A stretch of DNA of 64,000 bases from Rhodoferax koreense (lineage in GTDB: Bacteria > Pseudomonadota > Gammaproteobacteria > Burkholderiales > Burkholderiaceae_C): positions 2,108,001 to 2,172,000 of the forward strand of contig NZ_CP019236.1 of NCBI RefSeq assembly GCF_001955695.1, given 5' to 3'. Positions 29,768 to 38,495 of this stretch are shown piece by piece. The notes under the pieces are model-generated. The model saw only the letters and a list, made by a program, of their open reading frames with translations, had not been told where the DNA came from and searched no databases. Numbering within the stretch: the first letter of the stretch is position 1; every line of letters begins with the position of its first letter. A program made the position numbers and the translations under genes.

Positions 29768-31762
29768 ATGAAAAATTCCTGTTGCTTGAAGACGCTGCTT
29801 TTCGGCGCACTACACCGAGGTGCGATGGTATTGGCATGCATCGCCATGTTCCTCGCCGCCGTGCCTGTTGCGCGTGCGGCCGTTGGTTGCGGCGCCATGG
29901 GCTGCGCGGCCTTTCCAGCCGACGCGGGCGTCATCGACGTCAAAAAATTCGGCGCCAGGGGTGACGGGGTGAACGACGATACCGCGGCGATCCTGGCCGC
30001 CATCCGCGCCGCCGATGTGAGTTTTGGTACGGCCTGGTGGCGCGCGCGCATCGTGTTCTTCCCCGCAGGCACCTACCTGGTTTCGGACACGTTGAACAAA
30101 CGTGCCGCGGACGGCCGCTATCTCAGCGGCATGGTGCTCATCGGCGCCTCGCCGCAAACCACCAGGCTGCGCCTGAAAGACCGCGCGGCCGGCTACGACA
30201 ACGCGGCTTCGCCGAAGCCGGTCATCTTCACCTCCTCCACGCTGCTCGCGGGCCAACCCACGGCCGGTGGCAAGGATTACCTGGGCAAGGGCGAGGGCAA
30301 CGACGCCTACGCCAACTATGTCGAGAACATGACCATCGACGTCGGCAACGGCAACCCCGGCGCGGTGGCGATCGACTACCTTGCCAACAATTCCGGGGCC
30401 TTGCGGCATCTGGCCATCGTCGGCGGCAGCGACAGCGGGGCGATCGGGATCTCGATGGACCGGAAATGGCCGGGCCCGGCCTTGCTCAGCGACATTTCGG
30501 TTTCCGGTTTCGACATCGGCATTTCCGCGTCGTATACCGAATACGGCGTGACCCTGGACAAGGTCACGCTCGCAGGCGCCCGCAGCATCGCTTTGCGCAA
30601 CCGCGGCAATTCCCTTTCCATCAACGACATGGACATCGACGCCGACGCCGTGGGTGTCCAGAACCTGGACCCGCGTGGCCTGATCACCGCAGTGAATCTG
30701 CGGTTCAGCGGCGACGGCACCACGGCCACCGCCATCGAGAACTACGGTGCGATGACGCTGCGCCAGGTGCGCACCCAGAACCGCGCGCAATTCTTCGGCG
30801 GGCCAGTCGCCGGCGGGGCCGTCTTCGAAGGCGTTTACCAGGGCAACGCCCGTCTGCGCAGCGCCACGCCTTCCTGGGCGCTGCCGGTCAAGCCGGTGCC
30901 GGTCACGGGCATCACCGATGGCGTGGAGAGCTGGGTCAACGTGCAGGCTTACGGTGCGGTGGGTGATGGCGTGACCGACAGCACCAGCGCCGTGCAGCAG
31001 GCCTTGCGTTCGGGCGCATCGACGATCTACTTCCCGTTTGGCTCCTACGTGATCAACGATACCGTGGACGTGCCGGCCAGCGTGCGCCGCATCGAAGGCG
31101 CGATGTCGACCATCAGCGTGAAGCGATACAACTCCGCGCCATTCTGGCTGGGCGGCGGCATCTTCAAGGTGGCGGCCAACGGCGCGCCGCTGGTGATCGA
31201 GCGCCTCTCCTTCGACATGGTGAACAAGGGCGGCAAGCTGGCCATCGAATACGTGGGCGCGGCACAACTGGTACTGCGCGACATCGTGGCGGCGGGCATT
31301 ACGCTGGTGGACCGTGCTGAGACGGGTGGCGAGTTGTTTGCCGAGAATGTGGGTGGCACGGTCCGGATCGCTGGAACCAGTGGCGGCTGGATTCGGCAGC
31401 TCAACTCCGAAGGCAACGGCATTCGCGTGACGAACAACGGTGCGCCTTTATGGATTCTTGGCGTCAAAACCGAACAGAACGCGACCATGGTGGCGACGAC
31501 CTCGGGTGGCACCACCGAATTGATGGGTGGCCTGATCTACATGGTGAACACACCCTCCGCCAAGAACCCCGCCTTGACCAATAGCGGGGGCAAGGTGTTC
31601 GCTTCCTATGTTGAATCGTCCTACATTGCAACCGCGACCTATGATGTACACCTTTCCGACCAGACGCCCGGTGCTGAGCGCATCGTCAATGCAACTTCGC
31701 TAGCGCCCCGCGGTCTGGGGCGTATCGTGCCTCTGCTGGCAACCGGCGCATTCGGAAGTTAA
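29768..31762 (+). CDS. Secreted two-lobed beta-helix protein (Pectate_lyase_3-like)
   Basis: A 664-residue exported protein. The signal peptide ends near AARAAVG. A first right-handed beta-helix domain begins VIDVKKFGARGDGVNDDTAA, the classic Pectate_lyase_3 start (GH28/GH55/PL superfamily). A second start of the same kind, WVNVQAYGAVGDGVTDSTSA, lies near residue 393. This two-helix layout resembles GH55 glucanases. It is a paralogue of the protein at 51616-53598 in the EPS cluster: GGKDYLGKGEGNDAY, GISMDRKWPGPALLSD and the C-terminal LGVKTEQN all recur there. It probably binds or cuts an extracellular polysaccharide; catalytic residues cannot be assigned. GGAG precedes ATG 29768. Confidence 0.8.
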   Translation: MKNSCCLKTLLFGALHRGAMVLACIAMFLAAVPVARAAVGCGAMGCAAFPADAGVIDVKKFGARGDGVNDDTAAILAAIRAADVSFGTAWWRARIVFFPAGTYLVSDTLNKRAADGRYLSGMVLIGASPQTTRLRLKDRAAGYDNAASPKPVIFTSSTLLAGQPTAGGKDYLGKGEGNDAYANYVENMTIDVGNGNPGAVAIDYLANNSGALRHLAIVGGSDSGAIGISMDRKWPGPALLSDISVSGFDIGISASYTEYGVTLDKVTLAGARSIALRNRGNSLSINDMDIDADAVGVQNLDPRGLITAVNLRFSGDGTTATAIENYGAMTLRQVRTQNRAQFFGGPVAGGAVFEGVYQGNARLRSATPSWALPVKPVPVTGITDGVESWVNVQAYGAVGDGVTDSTSAVQQALRSGASTIYFPFGSYVINDTVDVPASVRRIEGAMSTISVKRYNSAPFWLGGGIFKVAANGAPLVIERLSFDMVNKGGKLAIEYVGAAQLVLRDIVAAGITLVDRAETGGELFAENVGGTVRIAGTSGGWIRQLNSEGNGIRVTNNGAPLWILGVKTEQNATMVATTSGGTTELMGGLIYMVNTPSAKNPALTNSGGKVFASYVESSYIATATYDVHLSDQTPGAERIVNATSLAPRGLGRIVPLLATGAFGS

Positions 31763-31767
31763 GAAGA

Positions 31768-32817
31768 TCAGCTCACCACCACCGCAGCGCCATCACCACG
31801 CTCTGCGATCTTGCCAATGGTGTAGACCGTCTCGCCCGCGGCCTGCAGCGTGGCGCTCACGGCCGCTGCATTGGACGCATCGACCACGACCACCATGCCG
31901 ATGCCGTTGTTGAAGGTGCGGTTCATCTCGAAGTCGTCGATGCCGGCCGTCTTCTGCAGCCAGGCGAAGAGCTCGGTCTGGGGCCAGCTGCCGGCCACCA
32001 GGTGCGCCGCCGTGCCTTCGGGCAGCACGCGCGGGATGTTTTCCAGCAGGCCACCGCCGGTGATGTGAGCCAGGGCCTTGATCGGATGAACCGCCAGTGC
32101 GGCCAGCACGTTCTTCACGTACAGGCGGGTGGGCTCCATCAGTGCCTGCTTGAACGGCTTGCCGTCGAGCGTGGCGGGCAGGACTGTGTTTGAGGCGCCG
32201 GTACGCTCGATGCACTTGCGCACCAGGCTGAAACCGTTGGAGTGCACGCCGCTCGAGGCCAGGCCGAGCACCACGTCGCCAGGGGCCACGTCGCGGCCGG
32301 TGAGGATCTTGCTCTTCTCGACCGCGCCAACGGCGAAGCCGGCCAAGTCGTATTCGCCGGGCGGGTACATGCCTGGCATCTCCGCCGTCTCGCCGCCGAT
32401 CAGTGCGCAGCCCGAGAGTTCGCAACCCTTGGCAATGCCACCGACCACGGCCGCGGCAGTGTCCACGTCCAGCTTGCCGCAGGCGAAGTAGTCGAGGAAG
32501 AACAGCGGCTCGGCGCCCTGCACCAGCACGTCGTTCACGCTCATGGCCACCAGGTCGATGCCCACCGTGTCGTGCATGTTCCATTCGAACGCCAGGCGCA
32601 GCTTGGTGCCCACGCCATCGGTGCCGCTCACCAGCACCGGTTCCTTGTAGCGCTTGGGCACCTCGAAGAGTGCACCGAAGCCACCGATCCCGGCCAGCAC
32701 GCCTTCGCGCATGGTTTTCTTGGCCAGCGGCTTGATGCGTTCCACCAGGGCGTCGCCCGCGTCGATGTCGACCCCGGCGTCCTTGTACGAGAGGGGGGTG
32801 GCGTTGGATGATGTCAT
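31768..32817 (-). CDS. purM: Phosphoribosylformylglycinamidine cyclo-ligase
   Basis: A 349-residue AIR synthetase, the fifth step of purine biosynthesis (FGAM + ATP to AIR). Typical motifs are [20 protein letters not shown] at the N-terminus, [52 protein letters not shown] and [16 protein letters not shown]. Length is that of the usual monofunctional enzyme. ATG 32817 matches the family start. It is divergent from hda (202 bases apart), the standard betaproteobacterial arrangement, and its stop lies 5 bases from the converging beta-helix gene. Confidence 0.96.
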   Translation of the reverse strand: MTSSNATPLSYKDAGVDIDAGDALVERIKPLAKKTMREGVLAGIGGFGALFEVPKRYKEPVLVSGTDGVGTKLRLAFEWNMHDTVGIDLVAMSVNDVLVQGAEPLFFLDYFACGKLDVDTAAAVVGGIAKGCELSGCALIGGETAEMPGMYPPGEYDLAGFAVGAVEKSKILTGRDVAPGDVVLGLASSGVHSNGFSLVRKCIERTGASNTVLPATLDGKPFKQALMEPTRLYVKNVLAALAVHPIKALAHITGGGLLENIPRVLPEGTAAHLVAGSWPQTELFAWLQKTAGIDDFEMNRTFNNGIGMVVVVDASNAAAVSATLQAAGETVYTIGKIAERGDGAAVVVS

Positions 32818-33019
32818 GGTGATTGTTCGGAAAAGTGGGCAAAAACAGCCGGAATCCGGCCAAAAGGTGAACGGGCGCGCGGCCCTATAGAATTTGGAGG
32901 ATTTTAAAGGCTTGTGTGCGCCGCTCCGGCGCCACGGTCGTCGTGTTTTCCGCCGCTCTTGTCGACACCGCTGCCGATTGGCTCTTTCTCTCCTCACCAA
33001 CCCCATGCCCGGCCCTCAC

Positions 33020-33706
33020 ATGCAACAACTGGTGCTCGACATCGGCCTCGTCCCAGGGCCGACGCTGGACAGTTTTTTTGCCGGGCCGAACGAGGCCGCC
33101 TTGCGCCATCTGCAGTTGTGGACGGGCCCGCAGACCAGCCAGAGCACGCGTTCGCCCGTGCCGACCTACCTCTGGGGGCCGGGCGGCAGTGGCAAGACCC
33201 ATCTGCTCAAGGCAGTGCGCGAAGCCTTGCGCGAGCAGGGCGCGACCGTGGGCTGGCTCGATGCCAGCGTGTTCGAGCCACCCGAATTCAACGAGGCCTG
33301 GGCGGCGGTGCTGCTCGACGAGGTGCACCTGTACAACAGCGAGCAGCAACATGCGGCCTTCAACTGGTTCGTCAACGCCCAGACCTGGCAGCGCTGGGTG
33401 CTCGGCGCGGGCGAATTGCCGCCGGCCGACCTGCCGCTGCGGGACGACCTTCGCACGCGCCTGGGCTGGGGCCATGTGTTCGCACTGCAGCCTCTGGGTG
33501 AGGCCGAGCGCCGCGCGGTGCTGCGCAAGCAGGCCGACGCGCGTGGCCTGTTCCTCGGCGACGAGGTGATGGATTTCATGCTGAACCGCTTCAGCCGCGA
33601 CCTGGGCAGCCTGATGCAGTTGCTCGACCACCTTGATCGCTACGCGCTGCAGACGCAACGCGGCATCACCGTGCCCATGATCAAGTCCATGTTGGAGACA
33701 CTTTGA
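33020..33706 (+). CDS. hda: DnaA regulatory inactivator Hda
   Basis: A 228-residue AAA+ protein related to DnaA that, with the sliding clamp, promotes hydrolysis of DnaA-bound ATP to prevent re-initiation of replication. The N-terminal clamp-binding segment QQLVLDIG is visible. Walker A is WGPGGSGKTHLL, Walker B AVLLDEVHLYN, and the sensor II region FLNRFSRDLGSLMQLLD-like. MQQLVLDIG at 33020 is the usual family start; an ATG at 33005 is possible. It overlaps the next HAD gene by four bases (TTGA). Confidence 0.9.
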   Translation: MQQLVLDIGLVPGPTLDSFFAGPNEAALRHLQLWTGPQTSQSTRSPVPTYLWGPGGSGKTHLLKAVREALREQGATVGWLDASVFEPPEFNEAWAAVLLDEVHLYNSEQQHAAFNWFVNAQTWQRWVLGAGELPPADLPLRDDLRTRLGWGHVFALQPLGEAERRAVLRKQADARGLFLGDEVMDFMLNRFSRDLGSLMQLLDHLDRYALQTQRGITVPMIKSMLETL

Positions 33707-34410
33707 ATTCAGCGAAGAAGAAGCTCGTCCTGTTCGACCTCGACCATACCCTGCTGGCCGTCGATTCCGACTACACCTGGGGCGTGTTCACCACCGCCAT
33801 CGGCTGGACGGACCCGGTCGAATTCAAGCGGCGCAACGACGAGTTCTACGCCCACTACAAGGCCGGCACGCTCGACATCCACGACTATGTTCGCTTTGCC
33901 GTGGACGCCGCTCGGCGCCAGGGTGCTACGAAATCCATAGCTGCCCACGCAGATTTCATGCGCGATGTGGTGCTGCCGGCCATCACGCCAGCGGCGCGTG
34001 CGCTGGTGAAGCGGCATCAGGACGCGGGTGACGAGGTGGTGATCGTCACCGCCACCAACGAATTCGTGACGCGCCCGATCGCCACCGAGTTCGGCGTGAC
34101 GCAGCTGATCGCGGTGGAGCTCGAGTGCGAGCCCATCGGCGAGGACGGCGCTGGCGGCTGGTTCACCGGCGCCATCAAGGGCGTACCATCGGCGCGTGAA
34201 GGCAAGGTCACCCGTGTGGCCCAGTGGCTGGCCGAGCGCCAGCTCGACTGGTCGGACGTGGAGATCACGTTCTACACCGACTCCATCAACGACCTCGCGC
34301 TGATGGAAAAGGTGGACCACCCCGTCGCCACCAACCCGGACGACCGCCTGCGCGCCGTCGCCGTCGAGCGCGGATGGCCCATACTCGAATTGTTTCAAAA
34401 GCAGACATGA
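33703..34410 (+). CDS. HAD-IB phosphatase (SerB-like)
   Basis: A 235-residue HAD phosphatase of subfamily IB. Motif I is LVLFDLDHTLLAVDSD, motif II VVIVTATNEFVT, motif III the Lys in SAREGKVTRVAQ, and motif IV TFYTDSINDLALMEKVD. The family includes phosphoserine phosphatases and, in some bacteria, histidinol-phosphate phosphatases; the gene is conserved between hda and pcnB in betaproteobacteria. Start TTG at 33703, supported by GGAG 6 bases upstream and the overlap with the hda stop. A short repeat (33924-33944) codes for ATKSIAAH inside it. It overlaps pcnB by four bases (ATGA). Confidence 0.87.
   Translation: MNSAKKKLVLFDLDHTLLAVDSDYTWGVFTTAIGWTDPVEFKRRNDEFYAHYKAGTLDIHDYVRFAVDAARRQGATKSIAAHADFMRDVVLPAITPAARALVKRHQDAGDEVVIVTATNEFVTRPIATEFGVTQLIAVELECEPIGEDGAGGWFTGAIKGVPSAREGKVTRVAQWLAERQLDWSDVEITFYTDSINDLALMEKVDHPVATNPDDRLRAVAVERGWPILELFQKQT
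33924..33944 (+). repeat. Short TGCTA-N-ATAGCTGC repeat, copy 3
   Basis: TGCTACGAAATCCATAGCTGC lies inside the HAD-IB gene and is translated in frame. Compare 5168-5188 and 23425-23445. Confidence 0.5.
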
Positions 34411-36014
34411 TCAAAAATTTCATCGACAAGTTGCTCGGCAAGAAGCCGGCCGCTTCCAGTGCGGCCACCACCGCCGCGGCCAAGAAGAACAAGTTCGGCA
34501 AACGCGCCGAAGTGACGGCCGAGGCGCACGGCATCGACCCGAAGCTCGTGGACGAACGCGCCATCAACGTCGTCAGCACGCTGCAGGCGGCTGGCTTCGA
34601 GGCCTACATCGTCGGCGGCGCGGTGCGCGACCTGCTGGTCGGCCTGCGCCCCAAGGACTTCGACGTGGCCACCAACGCCACGCCCGAGCAGGTGAAGGGG
34701 CTGTTCCGCCGCGCCTTCATCATCGGGCGGCGCTTTCGCATCGTGCACGTGGTCTACGGCCGTGGCCGCGAACACGAGGTGATCGAGGTCTCCACCTTCC
34801 GCGCGCACATGGACAACGCCGCGGCCGAGCAGGTGGCGGGCAATGAGCGCACCAGCAAGAGCGAACTGGCCAACATGAAGCATGCGGTGGATTCCACCGG
34901 CCGGGTGCTGCGCGACAACGTCTGGGGCCCGCAGGACGAGGACGCCGCACGCCGCGACTTCACCATCAACGCCATGTACTACGACCCGAAGAGCCAGATC
35001 GTGGTCGACTACCACGGCGGCATCAAGGACAGCAAGAACCGCGTGATCCGCATGATCGGTGACCCGGCCACGCGTTACCGCGAAGACCCGGTGCGCATCA
35101 TCCGCGCCGTGCGTTTCGCCGCCAAGCTCGGCGCGCTGGGCTTCAAGATCGAGCCCAAGACGGCCGCGCCGCTGGTGCATTCGCAAAAGCTGCTCGCCGA
35201 CGTGCCGCAGAGCCGGCTGTTCGACGAAATGCTCAAGCTGCTGCAGACCGGCCACGCCATCGCCACCATCGAGCAGCTCAAGGCGCTCGGCATGGCCACC
35301 GGCATCTATCCGCTGCTCGACGTGGTGGTCGAACGTGCCGAGCAGCCCTTCGTGCGCGCCGCGCTGCAGGACACCGACCGCCGCGTCGGCGAAGGCAAGC
35401 CCGTGGCACCGAGTTTCCTGCTGGCCTGCGTGCTGTGGGCCGACGTGCGCGAGGGCTGGGCCAAGCGCCAGGCACAACGCCAGCCATCGTTCTCGGCGCT
35501 GCAGGACGCCATCGAAGATGTGTTCAATTCGCGCATCGGCGATGTGTCCGGCCGCGGCAAGCTCGCCGGCGACATGCGCGAGACCTGGCTCATGCAGCCG
35601 CGTTTCGAAAAGCGCACCGGCAGCACGCCCTACAGCCTGATCGACCAGCCGCGCTTCCGCGCCGCCTTCGACTTCATGCGCCTGCGCGCCGACACCGGCG
35701 AAATCGACGAAGCCCTGGCCGAGTGGTGGCAAGAATTCAGCGTGGGCGACGACAACCAGCGCCAGGACCTGCTCGAGCAGGCGCGTGAAGAACTGGGCCA
35801 GCGCCAGCGTGTCCGCGTGGTGCGCCAACCGGCGGCGCCGAAGGAAGAGGGCGCGGCGCCGACCGCTGCCAAGCGGCCACGTCCGGCCGAGTCCGAGACG
35901 GCCCCGGAAGGCGAGGGCGCCCCCGCGGACGGTGCGCCGCGCAAACGCCGGCGTCGCCGCAAGCCGGGCGCGGGCCGTGGCGATGCGGCCTCGACGCCGG
36001 GCCAGGACGGCTGA
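34407..36014 (+). CDS. pcnB: Poly(A) polymerase I
   Basis: A 535-residue class II nucleotidyltransferase that adds poly(A) tails to RNA, which promotes decay. The catalytic core motif is YIVGGAVRDLLVGLRPKDFD with the two metal-binding Asp residues in DFD, followed by RRDFTINAMYYD and GDPATRYREDPVRIIRAVRF, typical of PcnB rather than CCA-adding enzyme. The N-terminal 25 residues are Ala/Lys rich. The last 80 residues are disordered and very basic (RKRRRRRKPGAGRG), as usual for RNA-binding tails of PcnB. Start ATG 34407, overlapping the HAD stop. Confidence 0.93.
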   Translation: MIKNFIDKLLGKKPAASSAATTAAAKKNKFGKRAEVTAEAHGIDPKLVDERAINVVSTLQAAGFEAYIVGGAVRDLLVGLRPKDFDVATNATPEQVKGLFRRAFIIGRRFRIVHVVYGRGREHEVIEVSTFRAHMDNAAAEQVAGNERTSKSELANMKHAVDSTGRVLRDNVWGPQDEDAARRDFTINAMYYDPKSQIVVDYHGGIKDSKNRVIRMIGDPATRYREDPVRIIRAVRFAAKLGALGFKIEPKTAAPLVHSQKLLADVPQSRLFDEMLKLLQTGHAIATIEQLKALGMATGIYPLLDVVVERAEQPFVRAALQDTDRRVGEGKPVAPSFLLACVLWADVREGWAKRQAQRQPSFSALQDAIEDVFNSRIGDVSGRGKLAGDMRETWLMQPRFEKRTGSTPYSLIDQPRFRAAFDFMRLRADTGEIDEALAEWWQEFSVGDDNQRQDLLEQAREELGQRQRVRVVRQPAAPKEEGAAPTAAKRPRPAESETAPEGEGAPADGAPRKRRRRRKPGAGRGDAASTPGQDG

Positions 36015-36050
36015 TCGTCCTGCTGGTCACGGGTAGGCCCGAGAGCCCGC

Positions 36051-36557
36051 GTGCCTGACGCCTTTGCCATGACCGCGGACCGCGTTTCCGTCACCGCTTA
36101 CATCGCCCTCGGCGCCAACCTCGGTGACGCCCAGGCGACCGTTCGGGGCGCCATGGACGACATCGCCCAGCTGGCCGGGACGACGGTGTGCCGACGCTCG
36201 TCGCTTTACCGCACGGCCCCTGTCGATTCGAGCGGCCCGGACTACATCAATGCGGTCATCGAGGTTTCCACGCGCCTGAGCGCACCGGTATTGCTGGAGA
36301 AGCTACAGAAACTGGAGCATCTCGCGGGCCGCGAACGCCCCTATCTCAATGCGCCGCGCACACTCGACCTGGACATCCTGTTGTATGGGGAAGCGTGCGT
36401 GCAAAGCCCCCATCTCAGCATTCCCCACCCGCGCATGAGGCAAAGGGCCTTCGTGCTGGCGCCTCTGGCCGAAATCAACCCCAACTTGGTGCAGCCAGCC
36501 GCATTGCAGGCACTGTCCGATCAGAAAGTGGAGCGGATAGCTGGTACGGCGTTGTAA
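36051..36557 (+). CDS. folK: 2-amino-4-hydroxy-6-hydroxymethyldihydropteridine pyrophosphokinase
   Basis: A 168-residue HPPK that transfers pyrophosphate from ATP to 6-hydroxymethyl-dihydropterin in folate synthesis. Family marks are AYIALGANLGDAQATVRGAM at the N-terminus, YRTAPVDSSGPDYINAVIEV, and RTLDLDILLYGE followed by LSIPHPRMRQRAFVLAPLAE, which contains the metal- and ATP-binding residues. Start is a GTG at 36051 with GAGAG upstream; an ATG at 36069 is nearly as good. It is the last gene of the hda-HAD-pcnB-folK group. Confidence 0.93.
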   Translation: MPDAFAMTADRVSVTAYIALGANLGDAQATVRGAMDDIAQLAGTTVCRRSSLYRTAPVDSSGPDYINAVIEVSTRLSAPVLLEKLQKLEHLAGRERPYLNAPRTLDLDILLYGEACVQSPHLSIPHPRMRQRAFVLAPLAEINPNLVQPAALQALSDQKVERIAGTAL

Positions 36558-36704
36558 TTCGCCTGTCATCTGTCATTCACCGATGTTTGTGCGGTCGATC
36601 CCGCCCATCGCGGAAATATTTACCAACACATCGCCATCAACCCTTACTTCCATCCGTTGCGGAAATGCAAAATTGTCGTGTTGCACCGCAGCATAGTGTG
36701 TAAA

Positions 36705-36737
36705 CTAGGTATTAACGCGAATGGGGTACCTCCCTAG
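36705..36737. promoter_or_regulatory. CTAG-bounded imperfect palindrome upstream of the small EPS-linked gene
   Basis: CTAGGT (36705-36710) and GGGGTACCTCCC (36723-36734, nearly self-complementary) followed by CTAG (36734-36737). The outer parts CTAGG...CCCTAG are inverted. It lies 65 bases before the gene at 36802 in an otherwise empty 244-base gap. A LuxR-like or other dimeric regulator could bind, but none is encoded nearby. Confidence 0.4.
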
Positions 36738-36801
36738 ATGTGTTGGGTAGTCGGGGTTTGCGCCCTGGCTGCTACCGGATCAACGGTTTCCTGGAGGATT
36801 C

Positions 36802-37155
36802 ATGAACAGACTGACATACTCTTTAGCTGCTTTGCTACTGGGCGTTGCCGCGTCCACTTCCTCGATGGCTTCGCCGCAGGATGCCATGGCCCGTGCGGTA
36901 ACGGCCGGCCAGGCTTTCAAGCACGATGCTTTTGATCCTTCGGGCCGCATGGTCAAGGCGAGCTACGTGGGTGGCATCTCGTCCGATGCGTCGACCGGTT
37001 CCCTCAACGAGCCCGGCTACCGTGGCAACGCGCCGGCCGCACGCGGCGGGCTGATCCAGTTCCTGGAAGGTCTGCCGCAGAGCAAGGGTTTCACACTGAT
37101 GGCCGCCGTCGGCGTGATTTTCGTCATCGCCAAGCGCCGGCTCGCCGCCCGCTAG
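36802..37155 (+). CDS. Small exported protein with C-terminal membrane anchor
   Basis: A 117-residue protein I cannot name. GGAGG precedes the ATG (TCCTGGAGGATTC), so it should be well translated. Residues 1-24 form a signal peptide (LAALLLGVAASTSSMAS). The mature part is polar and Gly/Ser/Ala-rich without Cys. Near the C-terminus GLIQFLEGLPQSKG leads into a hydrophobic helix FTLMAAVGVIFVIA and a basic end KRRLAAR. Signal peptide, short linker, membrane helix and basic tail is the layout of PEP-CTERM-like sorted proteins, but there is no Pro-Glu-Pro and no exosortase in the window. It could be a type I membrane protein of the polysaccharide system. Confidence 0.65.
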   Translation: MNRLTYSLAALLLGVAASTSSMASPQDAMARAVTAGQAFKHDAFDPSGRMVKASYVGGISSDASTGSLNEPGYRGNAPAARGGLIQFLEGLPQSKGFTLMAAVGVIFVIAKRRLAAR

Positions 37156-37487
37156 CACTGAGCCGGGCAACAACGGTCCGCGGCCGGCGTGCGGCGCTCC
37201 ACGTCCGGGATGGACTCATCCGGCCCGGGCTTTCCTCGAGTTTTGCGGCGTGCGCCTGCCTCTGGCCTGTCGCGCTTCAGCTGTAAGATCAACCCCTTGA
37301 CTGGTCGCCTTCCCAAGGTGCAGGTCGGCCCGCAGCCGGCCTGTGGCAGGCGCGTTTCGGCGAACGCCCGATCCGCGCGGGTGGCACCCTTCATCGCGGT
37401 GCTCGGCGGGACCATGACACCCTTCGCAGTCCGTGTTTCCACAACCCGTGCGACCGTTGTAAACCATCCCAGCGAAGAAGAGGCCCG
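37156..37487. other. 332-base region upstream of fcl
   Basis: No gene is supported. It is GC-rich until about 37400. A TTGACT hexamer (37297-37302) is present but has no acceptable -10 box at the right distance. GAAGAAGAGG just before the fcl start is a purine-rich ribosome binding site. The promoter for fcl-gmd probably lies here. Confidence 0.4.
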
Positions 37488-38477
37488 ATGACCCAGCAGC
37501 GACGAATTTTCATAGCCGGACATCGCGGCATGGTGGGCAGTGCCATCCTGCGCCAGTTGCTGGCCCAGGGCGTGAGCCCGGCGCAGATCGTCACCCGCAG
37601 CCATGCTGACATGGATCTCACCGAACAGGCGCAGGTGCGTGCGTTCTTCCAGGCCGAACGCATCGACGAGGTCTATCTCGCGGCGGCCAAGGTCGGCGGC
37701 ATCCATGCCAACAGTACTTATCCCGCCGAATTCATCTACGCCAACCTGATGCTCGAAGCCAATGTGGTGCACCAGGCGTTTTCGGCAGGCGTAAAGAAGC
37801 TGCTGTTCCTGGGCTCGAGTTGCATCTACCCCCGCCTGGCGCCTCAGCCCATGGCCGAGGATGCGTTGCTGACGGGCCCGCTCGAGCCGACCAACGAGCC
37901 CTACGCGGTGGCCAAGATCGCCGGCATCAAGCTCTGCGAGAGCTACAACCGCCAATACGGTGCGAGCCACGGCATCGACTACCGCAGCGTGATGCCCACC
38001 AACCTGTATGGCCCGGGCGACAACTACCATCCGCAGAACAGCCACGTGTTGCCCGCGCTGATCCGCCGCTTCCATGAAGCGCGCGAAGCGGGTGCCGCCA
38101 GTGTGACGATCTGGGGCACGGGCACGCCCAAGCGTGAATTCCTGTACGTGGACGACATGGCCGCGGCCAGCATCCACGTGATGAACCTGGCCCCCGAGGT
38201 CTACCACGCCCATACCCGGCCGATGCTGAGCCACATCAACGTGGGCACCGGCGAAGACCTGTCGATCGGTGAACTTGCCGCGCTGGTGGCGCGCGAGGTG
38301 GGTTACCAGGGGCGCATCGAATGCGACAGCAGCAAGCCCGACGGCCCCCCGCGCAAGCTCATGGACGTGCAGCGGCTGCAGAACCTCGGCTGGCGTGCGA
38401 CCACCTCGCTGGCCGATGGCATCCATCTTGCCTACCTTGATTTCCTGCAAAACCACCGCACTGCGGCTGCTTCCTGA
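37488..38477 (+). CDS. fcl: GDP-L-fucose synthase
   Basis: A 329-residue short-chain dehydrogenase (epimerase/reductase) that converts GDP-4-keto-6-deoxymannose to GDP-L-fucose with NADPH. The Rossmann motif is [18 protein letters not shown]. The catalytic triad is in [11 protein letters not shown] (Ser) and [11 protein letters not shown] (Tyr-x3-Lys). [20 protein letters not shown] is a Fcl/WcaG hallmark. It precedes gmd by 18 bases, so the two enzymes of GDP-fucose synthesis are co-transcribed. GDP-mannose must be supplied by genes elsewhere. Confidence 0.96.
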   Translation: MTQQRRIFIAGHRGMVGSAILRQLLAQGVSPAQIVTRSHADMDLTEQAQVRAFFQAERIDEVYLAAAKVGGIHANSTYPAEFIYANLMLEANVVHQAFSAGVKKLLFLGSSCIYPRLAPQPMAEDALLTGPLEPTNEPYAVAKIAGIKLCESYNRQYGASHGIDYRSVMPTNLYGPGDNYHPQNSHVLPALIRRFHEAREAGAASVTIWGTGTPKREFLYVDDMAAASIHVMNLAPEVYHAHTRPMLSHINVGTGEDLSIGELAALVAREVGYQGRIECDSSKPDGPPRKLMDVQRLQNLGWRATTSLADGIHLAYLDFLQNHRTAAAS

Positions 38478-38495
38478 AAACCGAGACATATAAAA

